Shown: piece after piece, positions 36,002-47,000 of the stretch | Layout of the letters: the number at the start of each line of letters is the position of its first letter | How positions within the stretch are numbered: the stretch's first letter is position 1 | From: Chalara sp. BL73 | Lineage: Eukaryota; Ascomycota; Leotiomycetes; Helotiales | DNA length: 64,000 bases | NCBI GenBank assembly: GCA_918026815.1 | Contig: CAKJVC010000010.1 | Location: 436,501-500,500 of the forward strand | Direction of reading: 5' to 3' | The notes under the pieces: generated by a model | What the model was told of the DNA's origin: nothing | What the model saw: only the letters and a program-made list of their open reading frames with translations | The model's database searches: none | Position numbers and translations under genes: made by a program

Positions 36002-36441
36002 CTAGTGATTCCTAAAATTCTTTTTCTGGTAGAAGAGATCCGTCCTTGAGGAACCAAGATTTATAATCTTCGGGCAGCCATCTCTATCCTTCTCTAGCCG
36101 CGTGCATTCGAAACAGTAGAAAGCATCTGAGATCCCCTAGACATAGTCAGCACCTAGCCTTACGTCTGGTAAGTGAAAATATACCTCTCCGCCGCAGACC
36201 ACACACTTGTTTTGGAAGTTTCCGAAGCTGCATTCATCGCATATTCTGACGAGGGTTGTGGGACGAACATATGAATCGCAGACTGGGCATTTTCCGTCGC
36301 ACTTGTCGCAGAGACGACCGATGGCAATGCCTGACTGCTTACGGCACATAACCAAATCGCTGTAAGCTGTTAGAATATTGCTTTCGTAACATTTCCAGCG
36401 TAGCCAGCATATAGGAACACTTACGGATGATGGCGAGACAT
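36002..36441 (-). CDS. RDS3: Pre-mRNA splicing factor RDS3/PHF5A (SF3b subunit)
   Basis: The CDS is complement(join(36002..36136,36185..36359,36425..36441)), 108 aa. The first exon codes MSRHH plus part of Pro, and the join gives [15 protein letters not shown], exactly as in PHF5A proteins. The Cys pairs CDKC, CPVC, CDEC, CVVC and CFEC form the zinc-knot fold. The conserved [30 protein letters not shown] and [18 protein letters not shown] are all present. RDS3 is a core SF3b protein of the U2 snRNP that helps hold the branch-point adenosine. Its length is near the family's 107-110. The tail ends QKKNFRNH instead of the usual KKYGFKKR-like basic end, a small divergence. Confidence 0.93.
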
Positions 36442-36749
36442 GATTGTGGAGTTAGGTCTTAATTACTGAGTTTCTGGGTAGAAGAGACAGCACTTGAGCT
36501 GGTACGAACTAAGTATACAGATTGTTTTTTTAGGGCGAGACGTGAACGAAGTTGTCGCAAATCGAGAAGTTCTTGGTCATAAAATCTCCGCCACATAAAT
36601 AAATCTCGAGGCTCCCAATTGCGTCCGTGCACCTGCACTAAGCTGTTTTAAGGAATTCTCGACTTGCCAAAAGGATGGGTAAGCTGCCTCATTCCCGTCG
36701 CATTTCCAACTTTATCTTTAACAGCTGTATTCACTGAGAAGAAGGAGAC
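36442..36749. promoter_or_regulatory. Divergent promoter RDS3 / pinin-like gene
   Basis: About 308 bp between divergent genes. A possible 5'-UTR intron (GTAAGC at 36677 to AACAG at 36724) may precede the pinin-like ATG. No other element was assigned. Confidence 0.4.
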
Positions 36750-37801
36750 ATGTCAGAGGTGATGGAGTAAGTAATGCGGTCATTGTATTAGAATTGAATC
36801 TGATCTCGGGACAGACCTATAGCATCAGCTGTTATTATCCCAGAGCCCGACGTTCCCATATCCCCGCCTACGAAACGACGACAGTCCTCATCTCCTGATA
36901 CTGCATCCAAGCGAACCAAGCTTTCACAAGAAGAATCCGCAGACTCTCCAGCAACAATCCGCGCGTCCCCGCAAGCTCTCGAGTCCCAAAGACGTAGCTC
37001 TAAACAAGGGCTTGCTGAAAAGGAACGAAGCAATGGAGCTCCAGACAGGCGTAGGAGTAGTATCCAGGAGGAGAAGAAGCGAGGTCAGCGACTATTTGGC
37101 GGTTTGTTAAGCACACTAAGTCAAAGCACCCCCAATGGACAGCAGAAACGGCGCCTGGAGATCGAAAAACGACAAGCAGAGAAAGTCAAGCAACAGAAGA
37201 TAGAAGATGAAGCTCGAAAAGCCGAGAGACTCACGAAGTTGAAGGCTATAAGGATAGAGGAACAAATTAAGTACGACGAGGAATCTGTCAGTCCCCCTCT
37301 TAGTAATCCTATGAATTCAACTAACTACTTAGTAGATGCGAACACGACACTCGAATCTCCTAGCTAGAGCAAATTTTTTGTCCACAAAATCAGAGCCGAA
37401 GCTAGTATGTGCAATTTTTCTATTCAGAGATTCCGGCGCTGATTTTATAGTATTATAAACCCTGGAAATTGCTACCTGCTCAAGAGGATCGTATCAAGGT
37501 TCAAGTCGCCCAAGCTGAATCCCTAATCGGAGACGAGCAAGAGGCATTCTACAGGCAGCACCCTACCCTTTGGCCAGAATCACCAGCAGCTAAGAGAGCC
37601 CAAGAAAGAGACGATGCATCCAAGGAGACGGTGGGTGAGCCTCGAGTCGAGTCTCCGTCTGCTTCTAACCTTGAAACTGATACTACTAATATTACTGCCC
37701 CATTGCCCCAGTCAGAAGAACCAAAAGCTGCAAAAGAAGGTCATGAAGAGCATAATGGTGAGGTTGTTGTTGAGGCCGAGGAGGATACAGTCATTTATTG
37801 A
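36750..37801 (+). CDS. Pinin/SDK/MemA-domain nuclear protein
   Basis: The CDS is join(36750..36766,36815..37286,37336..37404,37451..37801), 302 aa, all in phase. The N-terminal about 110 residues are Ser/Pro/Arg-rich (PTKRRQSSSPD). They are followed by RGQRLFGGLLSTLSQS and a long basic coiled coil (QKRRLEIEKRQAEKVKQQKI). Then come RHSNLLARANFLSTKSEP and KLYYKPWKLLPAQEDRI. This order, RLFGxLLxTL then coiled coil then YYxPWxLxP, is the pinin/SDK/MemA signature. Exon 3 (69 bases) is needed to supply RHSNLLARANF. Pinin is associated with spliceosomes and the exon-junction machinery. The tail is acidic and disordered. It sits head to head with another splicing gene, RDS3. Confidence 0.85.
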
Positions 37802-38242
37802 TCTGTTGAAACTGTTAAATGCTTTTACGGAAGATCTTTCAGGCACCTTCTCAAGATCCCTGTCTTTAGGACAATGCACACAAGTAATGCACTCCAGCAT
37901 CGTAAGAATATAATCTTACCAGAACGCTTTTCCTCACGATATTTTTGTGCGACTTATAAAAGGGACTTTGTCTTGGCCACAGTCGTCACAAGTGTGCAGT
38001 TCTAGACGATGTCAGGCGGCTTTAATCCTTCGATTGCTGTTATGCATATTTACTACTTAGTGTTTGGTGCCACTTCGTGTTTTGTTGCCGATGATGCATC
38101 CATGCTTGCCAACCATAGTTCCATATTAGTTTCGCAATCAAGCCGAGGCTAAAAGTGGAGAGGGGCTCACAGCTTGGTATAAAACCATGGTCATCACCCG
38201 CTCGAGTCAATTTTGCTTTCTTCATTCATATTGCATGCCAGC
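37802..38242. other. Intergenic
   Basis: Spacer upstream of the epoxide hydrolase; nothing recognised. Confidence 0.4.
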
Positions 38243-39256
38243 ATGAGTGATTCACGCCCCGACAAGATTACACCGTCTGATTCCAGAGTCCAGCGCAAGA
38301 CAGCGCTTCTCAATGGAATCAATTACTCTTATCTCCTTTCGGAGCCCAATGGGACCACTCTAAACACCATCTTCCTGGTTCATGGCTTTCCGGATCTTTC
38401 ACTGGGATGGCGATACCAAATTCCGTTACTTACCTCACTTGGACTTCGAGTTATCGCCATTGATATGATGGGATATGCTGGGACGGATGCTCCAGAGGAT
38501 GTAAAATACTATACTTACAAGCGCGCTGCGGATGATATTGCGGAGCTGGCAAAACAACTCGGCCTTTCCTCAATTATTCTAGGTGGCCATGACTGGGGAG
38601 GAGCAATTGTGTACCGCACTGCCTTGCACCACCCAAATCTCATCTCTGCAGTCTTCTCAGTCTGTACACCATTCCATCCCCCAGCTGCAACATATGTCCC
38701 GGCAACAGAAAGGCCCAACTTCAAATACCAATTGCAATTCGGTGGTCAAGACCTGGAGAAGGAGATTGTGGGCGAGGAAAAAATCAGAGAATTCTTGAAT
38801 GCGCTGTATGGTGGTCGCGGACCAAATGGCGAGCTACCCTTCGACGTCAGCCATGGCGTATATCTCGAGAACTTGCCCATTCTGCGTCCTAATTTACTCC
38901 TCTCCAAAGAGGAACTTGACTACTACGCCCAGCAATATGCAATTCATGGGATGCATGGTCCTACAAATTGGTATCGGAATGGGCCGCTAAATTTCGAGGA
39001 CGACAAGGCATTTTTAAAGTTGTTAGAAGAAGGAAAGCTCAAGTTCGAAATGCCAGTTTTGTTTGTTGCTGGAACACGGGACACCGCGCTCCCTCCATCT
39101 CTCAGTCGTGGTATGGAGAAGTATTTTCGCAGTTTGACGAGAGGAGAAGTAGATGCTAGCCATTGGGCATTATGGGAACAGCCTGCCGACATCAACCAAT
39201 ATTTGAAGGAGTGGTTAGGTGGAATGATTAGGATTTCTGAAAAGGCTAATCTCTAA
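38243..39256 (+). CDS. Epoxide hydrolase (alpha/beta-hydrolase fold)
   Basis: An intron-less gene of 337 aa, starting at MSDSRPDKIT. It has the oxyanion-hole motif HGFP (47-50) and the nucleophile elbow GGHDWGG with Asp117. A candidate acid lies in AGTRDTALPP, and the catalytic His307 is in ASHWALWEQP. An Asp nucleophile in GHDWGG points to soluble epoxide hydrolase (or haloalkane dehalogenase) and not to an esterase. The cap domain contains Tyr residues that could polarise the epoxide (NWYRNGPLNF). Such enzymes hydrolyse epoxides to vicinal diols, in detoxification or secondary metabolism. No signal peptide is visible, so it is probably cytosolic. The substrate is unknown. Confidence 0.85.
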   Translation: MSDSRPDKITPSDSRVQRKTALLNGINYSYLLSEPNGTTLNTIFLVHGFPDLSLGWRYQIPLLTSLGLRVIAIDMMGYAGTDAPEDVKYYTYKRAADDIAELAKQLGLSSIILGGHDWGGAIVYRTALHHPNLISAVFSVCTPFHPPAATYVPATERPNFKYQLQFGGQDLEKEIVGEEKIREFLNALYGGRGPNGELPFDVSHGVYLENLPILRPNLLLSKEELDYYAQQYAIHGMHGPTNWYRNGPLNFEDDKAFLKLLEEGKLKFEMPVLFVAGTRDTALPPSLSRGMEKYFRSLTRGEVDASHWALWEQPADINQYLKEWLGGMIRISEKANL

Positions 39257-39431
39257 TGAGGATAGAAGTGTCTCATACCAATGAACTTAGCGAAACTAGG
39301 TGCTTGCATAACTATTGGTGTTAGCTAAACGAGGCAAGATCCTCTTGAACTGCCTATTATCAAGAATATTTTGGATTGAGATTGGCGTGTTAATTCGAAG
39401 CTTCAATACGTTTGTAGACAATCTATCCCTT

Positions 39432-41513
39432 TCATACATTAAGGAGGTGGCGCAATAAACACAGCCGTAAACTCCAAGTTCTATATCCAGCATATATTAG
39501 AGAATAGCATGGTTCAGTAGAAATTTTTGGCAATTTCGCTTTGAAATTGCTTGTAATTTTCAGATTCGCATCAGCGTGTCGGCCCCATTCACGAAGCCAC
39601 GATTCCAGTTGAATGCGCTTTTGTGTCGCCCAGGGATATTTCTTCCCATACCGTTTAACGATATTATTGATTGCCGCACGAAGATTGCGCTCTGCTAGAT
39701 CTTGTTTACCGGCACCATGTTGAGCCAAACAGCTCACATAAAACCCCAATAACTCGGCTTTACTTAGAGATGGCCTATCGAGAAAGTCCTCGTAATATGG
39801 TCCCTCAATGCCGGCCAGGTTATAGACTTCATCTGAGCGATATAGGGTATAAGCATCCTCGCGAATCTGATTCCCAAGTATCTCTGGCTCATCAAATTTA
39901 CCTTGACGCCACAAATTTATACCAAGGTTGAATTTGAGAACCGCTGGAATTTGGTATTGATGTTGGAAAATCCGGCGACTTTCCTCAAGTAATTGTCTCA
40001 ACATAAACTCTTCAGTTGTGAAGTCTGTTGTTCCAAATGGCGAGTATGTAAACTGAAGATAATCAAGATAGCATGAAAGTGCTTCTTGACTATCATAATT
40101 TGTTAGCAAAGAGAAGTTTAATATTATCTAATTGGTGATAGTAATATTTCTGCGTAATAGTTCTAACTCAAAACTCGGACCCACAAATTTGAGTAAAAAT
40201 ATATCATTGGGAAGGGCTTACTTAAAAAGTCCAAGATTTCTTTGAAAGGTACTGCTAACGCAGGACCAGGACTGAACCATGGCACCTTCAAATTGCTGCG
40301 TATCAACCATTCCAAGAAGACGGCATATATTTGACAATGGCCTGTCATAACGAGTACGTGTAACAATAGTAGCCATCTCACTGATATATTTCATTAAGAT
40401 GGCAATTACCTGATCGTGGCCCTTCCGTTTCAAATTTAAAAATCCTTCAACTAACCCCCGTAGTGTTCGAGGATCTTCGTGCTCGAGAATAGGTTGGATC
40501 AAGGCGCAGGCATTCGATAGCATTATTCTAGCTTCAAGAAATGACTTTGATTCAATGAGTGCAGATGCTGTACGGCAATAATCAAGCCAGGCGCTTATGT
40601 GGTCCGTGGCCTGTCCACGGGTGCTGATGCAATTACCGTCGGCATCGATGGTCCAAGATCCAGAATCGAATGAGCCATCAAAGTAATTTCTAATGCTGTA
40701 AAATAACTCCTCAGACACGGAAAAAGACCGTGGGCTTGCTGGCTGATGTGGAAGATCTATATTAGTGGAGAAAATCCGACGCACATCGCTAGCTCCTAAG
40801 TAGGAGATGGCATAGTTACTAGGCAGACCACGCGACAAAGCTCCTTGGTGGCTAGTGCTAGGGTGGTCTCCCTCAGGTGACATTACTCGTGAGTCATTGG
40901 TGAGGAGAGGAACCGGAGATCGATTATGCCTCAGAGATGTATGTTGGACAAGAGAGCTCGGTTCTTGAGGTTGTGGTGACGGGGTCCGATAAGAGATATG
41001 CTCTGGGGTACGGGCTTCAATAGGAAGCTCACTACTGTCAGGAGCGCCTCCTTTCCTCCTTGAAAAATATTGAGCCACATCATCTTCATTGAGGACCCTG
41101 CCACGGATGACAAATTCTGTCTGTTTGCCCATTGCGGCTCGTTTTGTCTGTTTGTGGAGGATAAACATCATATCATCTTTCTTGTTGTTTTTGTCGTAGC
41201 CCCATTTAAGAACGCGGGTTACATACATCTTCTTCCTTACAATATAATCAGCCATTGGCAAAGCACATGAAGATATTCCTTGGCCAGACAATATCAAAAT
41301 TTAGTCTCACATGATGTCGCTACTGAATCAGAGTTAAATATGAACTTACGTCCCCCGATGTCCATAATCTCTCTCCATGATCCCCATTACCTCTTTCAAT
41401 GTTTTGCCTTTATCAACATAAAGTTCTCGAATAATGGGCTTCACCTGCTCCCAGTCCATAGGCGAAGCCCATTTATTTGGCGCCACTGAGGCTTTTGAGT
41501 CGCCCAGGTCCAT
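39432..41513 (-). CDS. Clr5-domain protein
   Basis: The CDS is complement(join(39432..40089,40222..41235,41350..41513)), 611 aa. It starts MDLGDSKASVAPNKWASP. The Clr5 domain (residues about 15-70) reads WASPMDWEQVKPIIRELYVD, then TLKEVMGIMERDYGHRG and, across the first intron, KKMYVTRVLKWGYDKNNKK. The acceptor that restores this sequence is the AG at 41236-41237. The middle is Ser/Pro-rich. The C-terminal half is helical and may contain TPR-like repeats (HGAGKQDLAERNLRAAINN). Clr5 is named after an S. pombe silencing factor, but the roles of the many mould paralogues are mostly unknown. The exact 3' end could change if a further intron exists. Confidence 0.8.
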
Positions 41514-42409
41514 TCTTTAACAGTACTTCAGAGACGAAGCTTTGGTGCTTAAAACTGGTGACGACCGTAGGGCTGAAGAACATTACCGATTTTCCCAGAA
41601 TCTGCCGTGGTTCCTCAGGCAGAAATCCGAAATCGAGATGATCGATGCAGGGTATATTAACAACCTTATCCGCAGCTCCGGTTATATAGTAACGACAAAA
41701 TGAATAGTAGGAGTATTGCCATAGATTATGTTGGGCAAAGTTTTCGGACTTGCGGCCAAAATATGAAAACAGGGCCGACATACTTTTTACTCCCTCGCTT
41801 GTCACCAATCAGGCACAGGGCTTATGATACTCCTTTGGAGAATATCCTGAGGAGTATCGACTTGCCTCTCATCACGATGCGTCGAATAGACGAACCCGGC
41901 CACGATAAGTATAAAAAAAGAAAAAAAAAGGGCTAAATGGGAACCATCGAATATGAGATGAATCGAGGGCTTCTTGCAGCGTTTGCAGCGGACAACGCAG
42001 CAGAAGCTATAACGGAGCGCACCAAAGGCTCCTGAAGGTTGAGACAAAAGCGATTCCTGGCCAAGGAAAACTTACACCCTTGCATCGCCACTTTCAATCA
42101 ATTATAGTTAGTGAATAATGGCGAATGAGATAAGGTCTCTAGGCACAGTTTTAGGAGAAAGTGGTTTATGACGAAATACATCTGCGTTTGCATATCACGT
42201 GCGGAGCCAACATGCTTATCTAATGAGGTGGCGCACACAGAGCAGCGAGGCTGAGACATCTGAAATGCAAGCTGGCCTTCGATTTCTAATCCTCTAACAC
42301 AAAAGCTATTATCTGCAAGATACATGATACAATACCTGAAAATAATCCAAATTCTTTAAAGTTGGTATTTTGCTAGTTTCCCGAATTAACAGATAACAAG
42401 AACGCCGAT
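41514..42409. promoter_or_regulatory. Divergent spacer Clr5-domain gene / PDI
   Basis: About 900 bp; ORFs on the minus strand at 41473..41808 and 42098..42325 have no recognised features. It carries the promoters of both neighbours; no specific element assigned. Confidence 0.4.
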
Positions 42410-43586
42410 ATGGTTCTTATAAAGAGCCTGTTACTCGCGGGACTCAGTGCAACTTGGTCCTTTGTGTCTGCATCTGCGCCCACATACGACCATTCCGAGG
42501 TCATTGACCTGATCCCATCCAACTTCGATAAACTTGTTCTTTCGGGTAAACCAGCACTTGTTGAGTTCTTTGCCCCATGGTGTGGTCATTGCAAAAACTT
42601 GGCTCCAGTCTATGAGCAGCTCGCCCACGAGTTTGCATTTGCAAAGAAAGACAAGCTCATAATCGCCAAGGTTGATGCCGATGCCGAGAAGAGTTTGGGC
42701 AAAAGATTTGGCGTCCAAGGATTCCCTACAATTAAGTTCTTCAACGGAAAGGACGAGAAACCGATAGATTATAATGGAGGCAGAGATTTGGAGAGTCTGA
42801 GTGCGTTCTTGACCGAGAAGACGGGTGTTAAGCCCAAGAAGAAGGCAGTTGCACCAAGTCAGGTTGAGTTCCTCAACGACAAATCTTTCAAGGAGGTTAT
42901 TGGCAGCGACAAAGATGTTCTCGTTGCCTTTACTGCCCCATGGTGTGGTCGTATGTCTTACCCCAACCTCCTCTAGACAAAGCTAATAATTGATAGACTG
43001 CAAAACTCTTGCTCCTATCTGGGAGACTGTGGCAACCGATTTCACAAATGAGCCTAACGTTGTGATCGCCAAAGTCGACGCCGAAGCCGAAAATGCAAAG
43101 GCCACAGCTAAGGAGCAGGGAGTCACCTCATATCCAACTATCAAATTCTTTCCCAAGGGAAGCAAAGAGCCAGAGGCATACAGCGGTGGACGCACGGAGG
43201 AAGCTCTAGTATCATTCATAAACAGCAAGGCAGGAACCCACCGTACAATTGGCGGAGGTCTCGATGCTACTGCCGGCACCATCGAGGTTCTGGACACCTT
43301 AGTCTCAAAATTCACTGGTGGCTCCAGCATTGCTGAGGTTGCCGCAGAAGCCACTAAGGCTGCAGCTGATCTCAAGTCAGATGCCCAGTATAAGTACGCC
43401 GAGTACTATGTCAGGGTGTTCGACAAGCTCAGCAAGAGTGACAATTATGCGGCCAAGGAGCTGGCTAGACTTGACGGTATTATCAAGAAGGGAGGCTTGG
43501 CTCCAGCGAAACTTGACGAGTTTACAAGCAAGATTAACATCTTGAAGAGATTTGTTGCTAAGGCTGCTGGTAAGTCGGAGCTGTAG
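42410..43586 (+). CDS. tigA: Protein disulfide isomerase, TigA/ERp38 type
   Basis: The CDS is join(42410..42950,42997..43586), 376 aa. It has a signal peptide (about residues 1-22, MVLIKSLLLAGLSATW). Two thioredoxin domains have active sites APWCGHC at Cys58/Cys61 and at Cys179/Cys182; the intron falls inside the second, between WCG and HC. The C-terminal about 100 residues form an ERp29-like helical domain (VRVFDKLSKSDNYAAKELARL). This a-a'-ERp29c layout is the TigA/ERp38 class of the fungal ER, which forms and rearranges disulfides in secretory proteins. The protein ends KSEL instead of HDEL or KDEL, which might weaken ER retrieval. Otherwise intact. Confidence 0.93.
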
Positions 43587-43801
43587 ATCTTGAGCTGGTC
43601 TACAGTAAAAATGTAATTTAAAGCTGGATATACGAAAACAACGCAGGACTGGTGTTGTTGGCACAATAAATTTGTTCGGTCAGAAAGTCTTAGGCGTTGT
43701 AGTGTATTCTTCCGTAAAACAAATTGTGTATCAAAACGCCTTCCATTATGCACGAAACGCCATTCTCCTTCCCTGTACTCTTGATCATTTCCCCATTCTT
43801 A

Positions 43802-44141
43802 TCATTTCTTCGTAGGACTACCCTTCCCATCCCCATTATTCTGCATCGCAGCCTCAAGGTTATCCAGTCGTCGCGACATTTCATCCACTGTCAAGGTATT
43901 AGGTTAGTTTGGTGTAAACAGTCTTCTCCACAGGACCTACTCTTAGCAAATATCTCGCTCGATACTCCAGCAAATTTGTTTGAGAGGGAGTTCAGCAACT
44001 CATCCACGACGGCAGAAAGCTCAGCTTGTGCGGAGCCATCTGTTGTGGTCTAGAGGATAATTAGACAGAGTAAGAGAGCGGCATAACGGGTCTTACTGAG
44101 TTTGCAGATATTCGTGTATTGTTTGGAGAGCTTGATGCCAT
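43802..44141 (-). CDS. HSBP1: Heat shock factor-binding protein 1 homologue
   Basis: The CDS is complement(join(43802..43887,43941..44049,44097..44141)), 79 aa; both introns keep phase. The core is the HSBP1 coiled coil: ELSAVVDELLNSLSNKFAGV, then SSEIFAKMDEMSRRLDNLEA. The heptad hydrophobic pattern and the MDEMSRRLDxLE signature are diagnostic. HSBP1 forms trimeric or hexameric coiled coils that bind the trimerised domain of heat-shock factor and dampen its activity; homologues also act in WASH-complex assembly. The length fits the family (70-80 aa). It is convergent with tigA, with only about 215 bp between the stop codons. Confidence 0.9.
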
Positions 44142-44424
44142 GTTCAGATGCTGGTGCAAAACTAAGAAGGCAGTAAATGCAGCGTCTTCGAAGAGTTTCT
44201 TAAATTGGATGTTTGTGTTTGGTGATGTGATAACGTTCCAACGCACGGCTGACAGTCAAGCCTTGCCGGGTTCTCCTCGGCTGAATCCCAAACTGCATCC
44301 AATCTACCAGGGAACTTCGACTTCATAACATTGAGCGATGAACCTTATCCTACGGTCCTGATATCCTCTCAAGATAGGGAGGGAATTATAAGATGAAGCT
44401 ACAACTATTACGAATCAACTCAAC

Positions 44425-47000
44425 ATGCCAGCGCAAAGCCCGCCACCACAAGAGTATGCGCGCCTGGTTATAATCTGCATCCTCCTCTTTTTTGTCTATT
44501 CTTCCCGGAACAGAATGGCGGACCTGGCTATACATCCCGCGATTATGTCGCCGAGCGTAATGGAAGGGTACGCCATAATCTTGATGTTTTGAATCATACA
44601 AGATGGCAGGACTTTTCGCCGAAAGGTCCAGCTAAACCAGACCACGAGGCAGCGAGATACTTGAACCTTACGGGTTTCAGGGAGGATGAAGATTATGTTT
44701 GGGAAAGACTGGACGCTTTTAAGAAAAGGAGCAAATTATTCAGTGATGAGGCACTTAGCAGATTGAGATTGGGAGATGGTAATGGTGGAGATGCTTTGCA
44801 GGGAGAAATATATGAAAACGTCACCGGAGTCGTGGTAGGGAAGTGGGTGCGGTATTCAGGTGATTTGGCTGGAGGGGAGAGGCATCGGCCGCTGAACCTG
44901 AGCGAAATCTCACCTGGAATCGATTGGGCTTATCAGAACGAAAGATTTTGGACGCGGAACGTGACGGGTTTGGAAGGCAGGTTAGTTCTAAGATTAGATG
45001 AAAAGGACGGGCATGAAAGGGACTTCATAGGAAATGATGCGCCAAATATTCAACTAGATTTGACTGGGGGCTTGTGAGAGAGATTGCTGCTACAATGACT
45101 CTTCAGGACGAGAGTAGCAACGGGGATGGATACGAATTTCGACTTCACGGGGTACATTGGCCTAAACAAGGCACGATTTTGTTGACTACAACCAGCGAGA
45201 AGTTTGCTGGAATTTTGGGCTCCCACATTTGACACTAAGCAAGGATTACTTCACATCAAGTCAAAGGATCCTAAACGCTGCCTTGGGGAAAGTTGTCAAG
45301 AAGATGGAGAATGCGATATGGTTTGATCCAAGTAATCCTTGGTCATCTACACTCAGATGCTCAAGGCGATGGCATGATGCCTTCGCCACATTGTGAATAT
45401 GTGGTTGCTGTGCAGGTCTATCCTATGGCAAGCGGATCACTAGTGAGTTCAGATCCTAAAATGCTTGTCCATCAAATTGAGCAGGAACTACGATTCCCTA
45501 ATGGAGCACCACTGCCGATCGTGCCACGGCTTCAGTTGACTACAGTCATTTTGTCTCCTGATTGTGGCTTCATCCTAGAATCAAAGGGCCCGCCGGACTT
45601 CTCTCCAAAACTGGCTGAGCATCTTGTGGGTAAGAAGCAAGAGGTATGGTTACATAACGTTCATGACTGGTTATTGGCTTTCGGAGCCGTAATGTTCGGG
45701 CAGGTAATGCTCATGAAGATCCAATCAAAAGAGGCTTCAACGCCCTCTACGACTGCCCGCGTCAGTTTATACAGTATCGGCATGATGTTGATGGTTGACG
45801 CATTAATTTTCTCCGCTTTATCCCTTCTGAGCGCAACTGCGCCAAACATCTTCCCATCTGCTTTACTTGCATCTTTTGCCGGATTGATGTCAGTGGCGCT
45901 AGAAGCCCGATTTGCCAGTGTTGTCTACAATGTCCAGGAACCGGAGAGAAGGGAAAGATTGAGGGGGAGCTCGCTACGGAAGCTGCAAGAGCCCCAGCTC
46001 GACCGACCCCAACTGCTACCTCGGCTTCTAGTCCGCAAACAGCTTCAGCGAACACCTCAATTCCAGTGATAACAGCTGCTGGAGCTGATCTTGCTCCTCC
46101 CCAGTCAGCCAACACGGCTACAGAACTTCCAATAATTGTCCCGTCTGATCAAGATATTGATGCTGAGATAGCAGAGAATATAGCTGCAGCCTCAAGTGTC
46201 CCAATCCCTGCTCAAAACACAACATCACTCCTGCCTACAACAAATAGACCGACGACAACTCCTCAACCTCAAGCGTCCTCGAGCTTCGGATCAATGTATG
46301 TCAAATTTGTTCTCACGCTTACCCTGGTGCTTTTCGTTTCCCTATCGTCGATTGCGTGGCCCGTGTGGCTCCGTACCGCCTACATCCATCTTCTCTCCAT
46401 GATCTACCTTTCATTCTGGATTCCGCAGATTCGCCGCAATATCCTTCGGAACTGCCGTAAAGCGTTGCTCTGGAAATTTGTCATCGGCCAGTCGATACTT
46501 CGCCTCCTCCCATTTGCATATTTCTACCTGAGAGAAGATAACATCATGTTCGCGAGGAGTGATTGGAAAGCTTTTGCAGTATACGTGGGATGGGTGTGGA
46601 TCCAGATATGGATCCTGGCAGCGCAAGAAATATTAGGACCACGATGGGGCTTGCCCAAAACCTGGACGGATGAAGGGTGGGACTACCATCCTATTCTCAG
46701 AGAAGATAATGTAGAAGCCGGAGGCTTACCAATAGGGCTAATGCAAATCCCTGGTTCGCAAACGTTGGAACGTGTCCGGACCGGTGATGATAAGAAGAAC
46801 TCGACTATGAGATGATTGTAGAATATCTCGTTTGAGATGAAATTGAAGTGGATCATTGTTGCTTCAGGCACCGATGCAAGTTCAGGTGCTGCAGGAGGTG
46901 TTGTTGGTATGTGTCAACGCGCAACTAATTGTGACGCCTTGTAAGAATGGTTCCACTAGCGACCTCTTTGAACCATGGCCGCATGCTGTTCTAGCTGGGT
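44425..47000 (+). pseudogene. dscA: DscA/Tul1-type transmembrane E3 ubiquitin ligase pseudogene
   Basis: Protein similarity to the Golgi Dsc E3 ligase subunit A runs from an N-terminal hydrophobic segment (44425) through a lumenal domain (LNHTRWQDFSPKG, EFRLHGVHWPKQGTILLTTT, GDGMMPSPHCEYVV). It continues through a multi-span membrane region (VHDWLLAFGAVMFGQVMLM, YLSFWIPQIRRN, LLPFAYFYLREDN). The frame is broken at a T6 run (44488-44493), a G5 run (45066-45070), a T4 run (45213-45216), near 45351-45356, and at a second G5 run (45963-45967). The C-terminal RING is in ruins. A remnant DCRIS replaces DCAIC after a stop near 46813, and VTPCKNGSTSDLFEPW near 46931 has lost the zinc-binding His residues. 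No ligase activity is possible. Confidence 0.8.
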
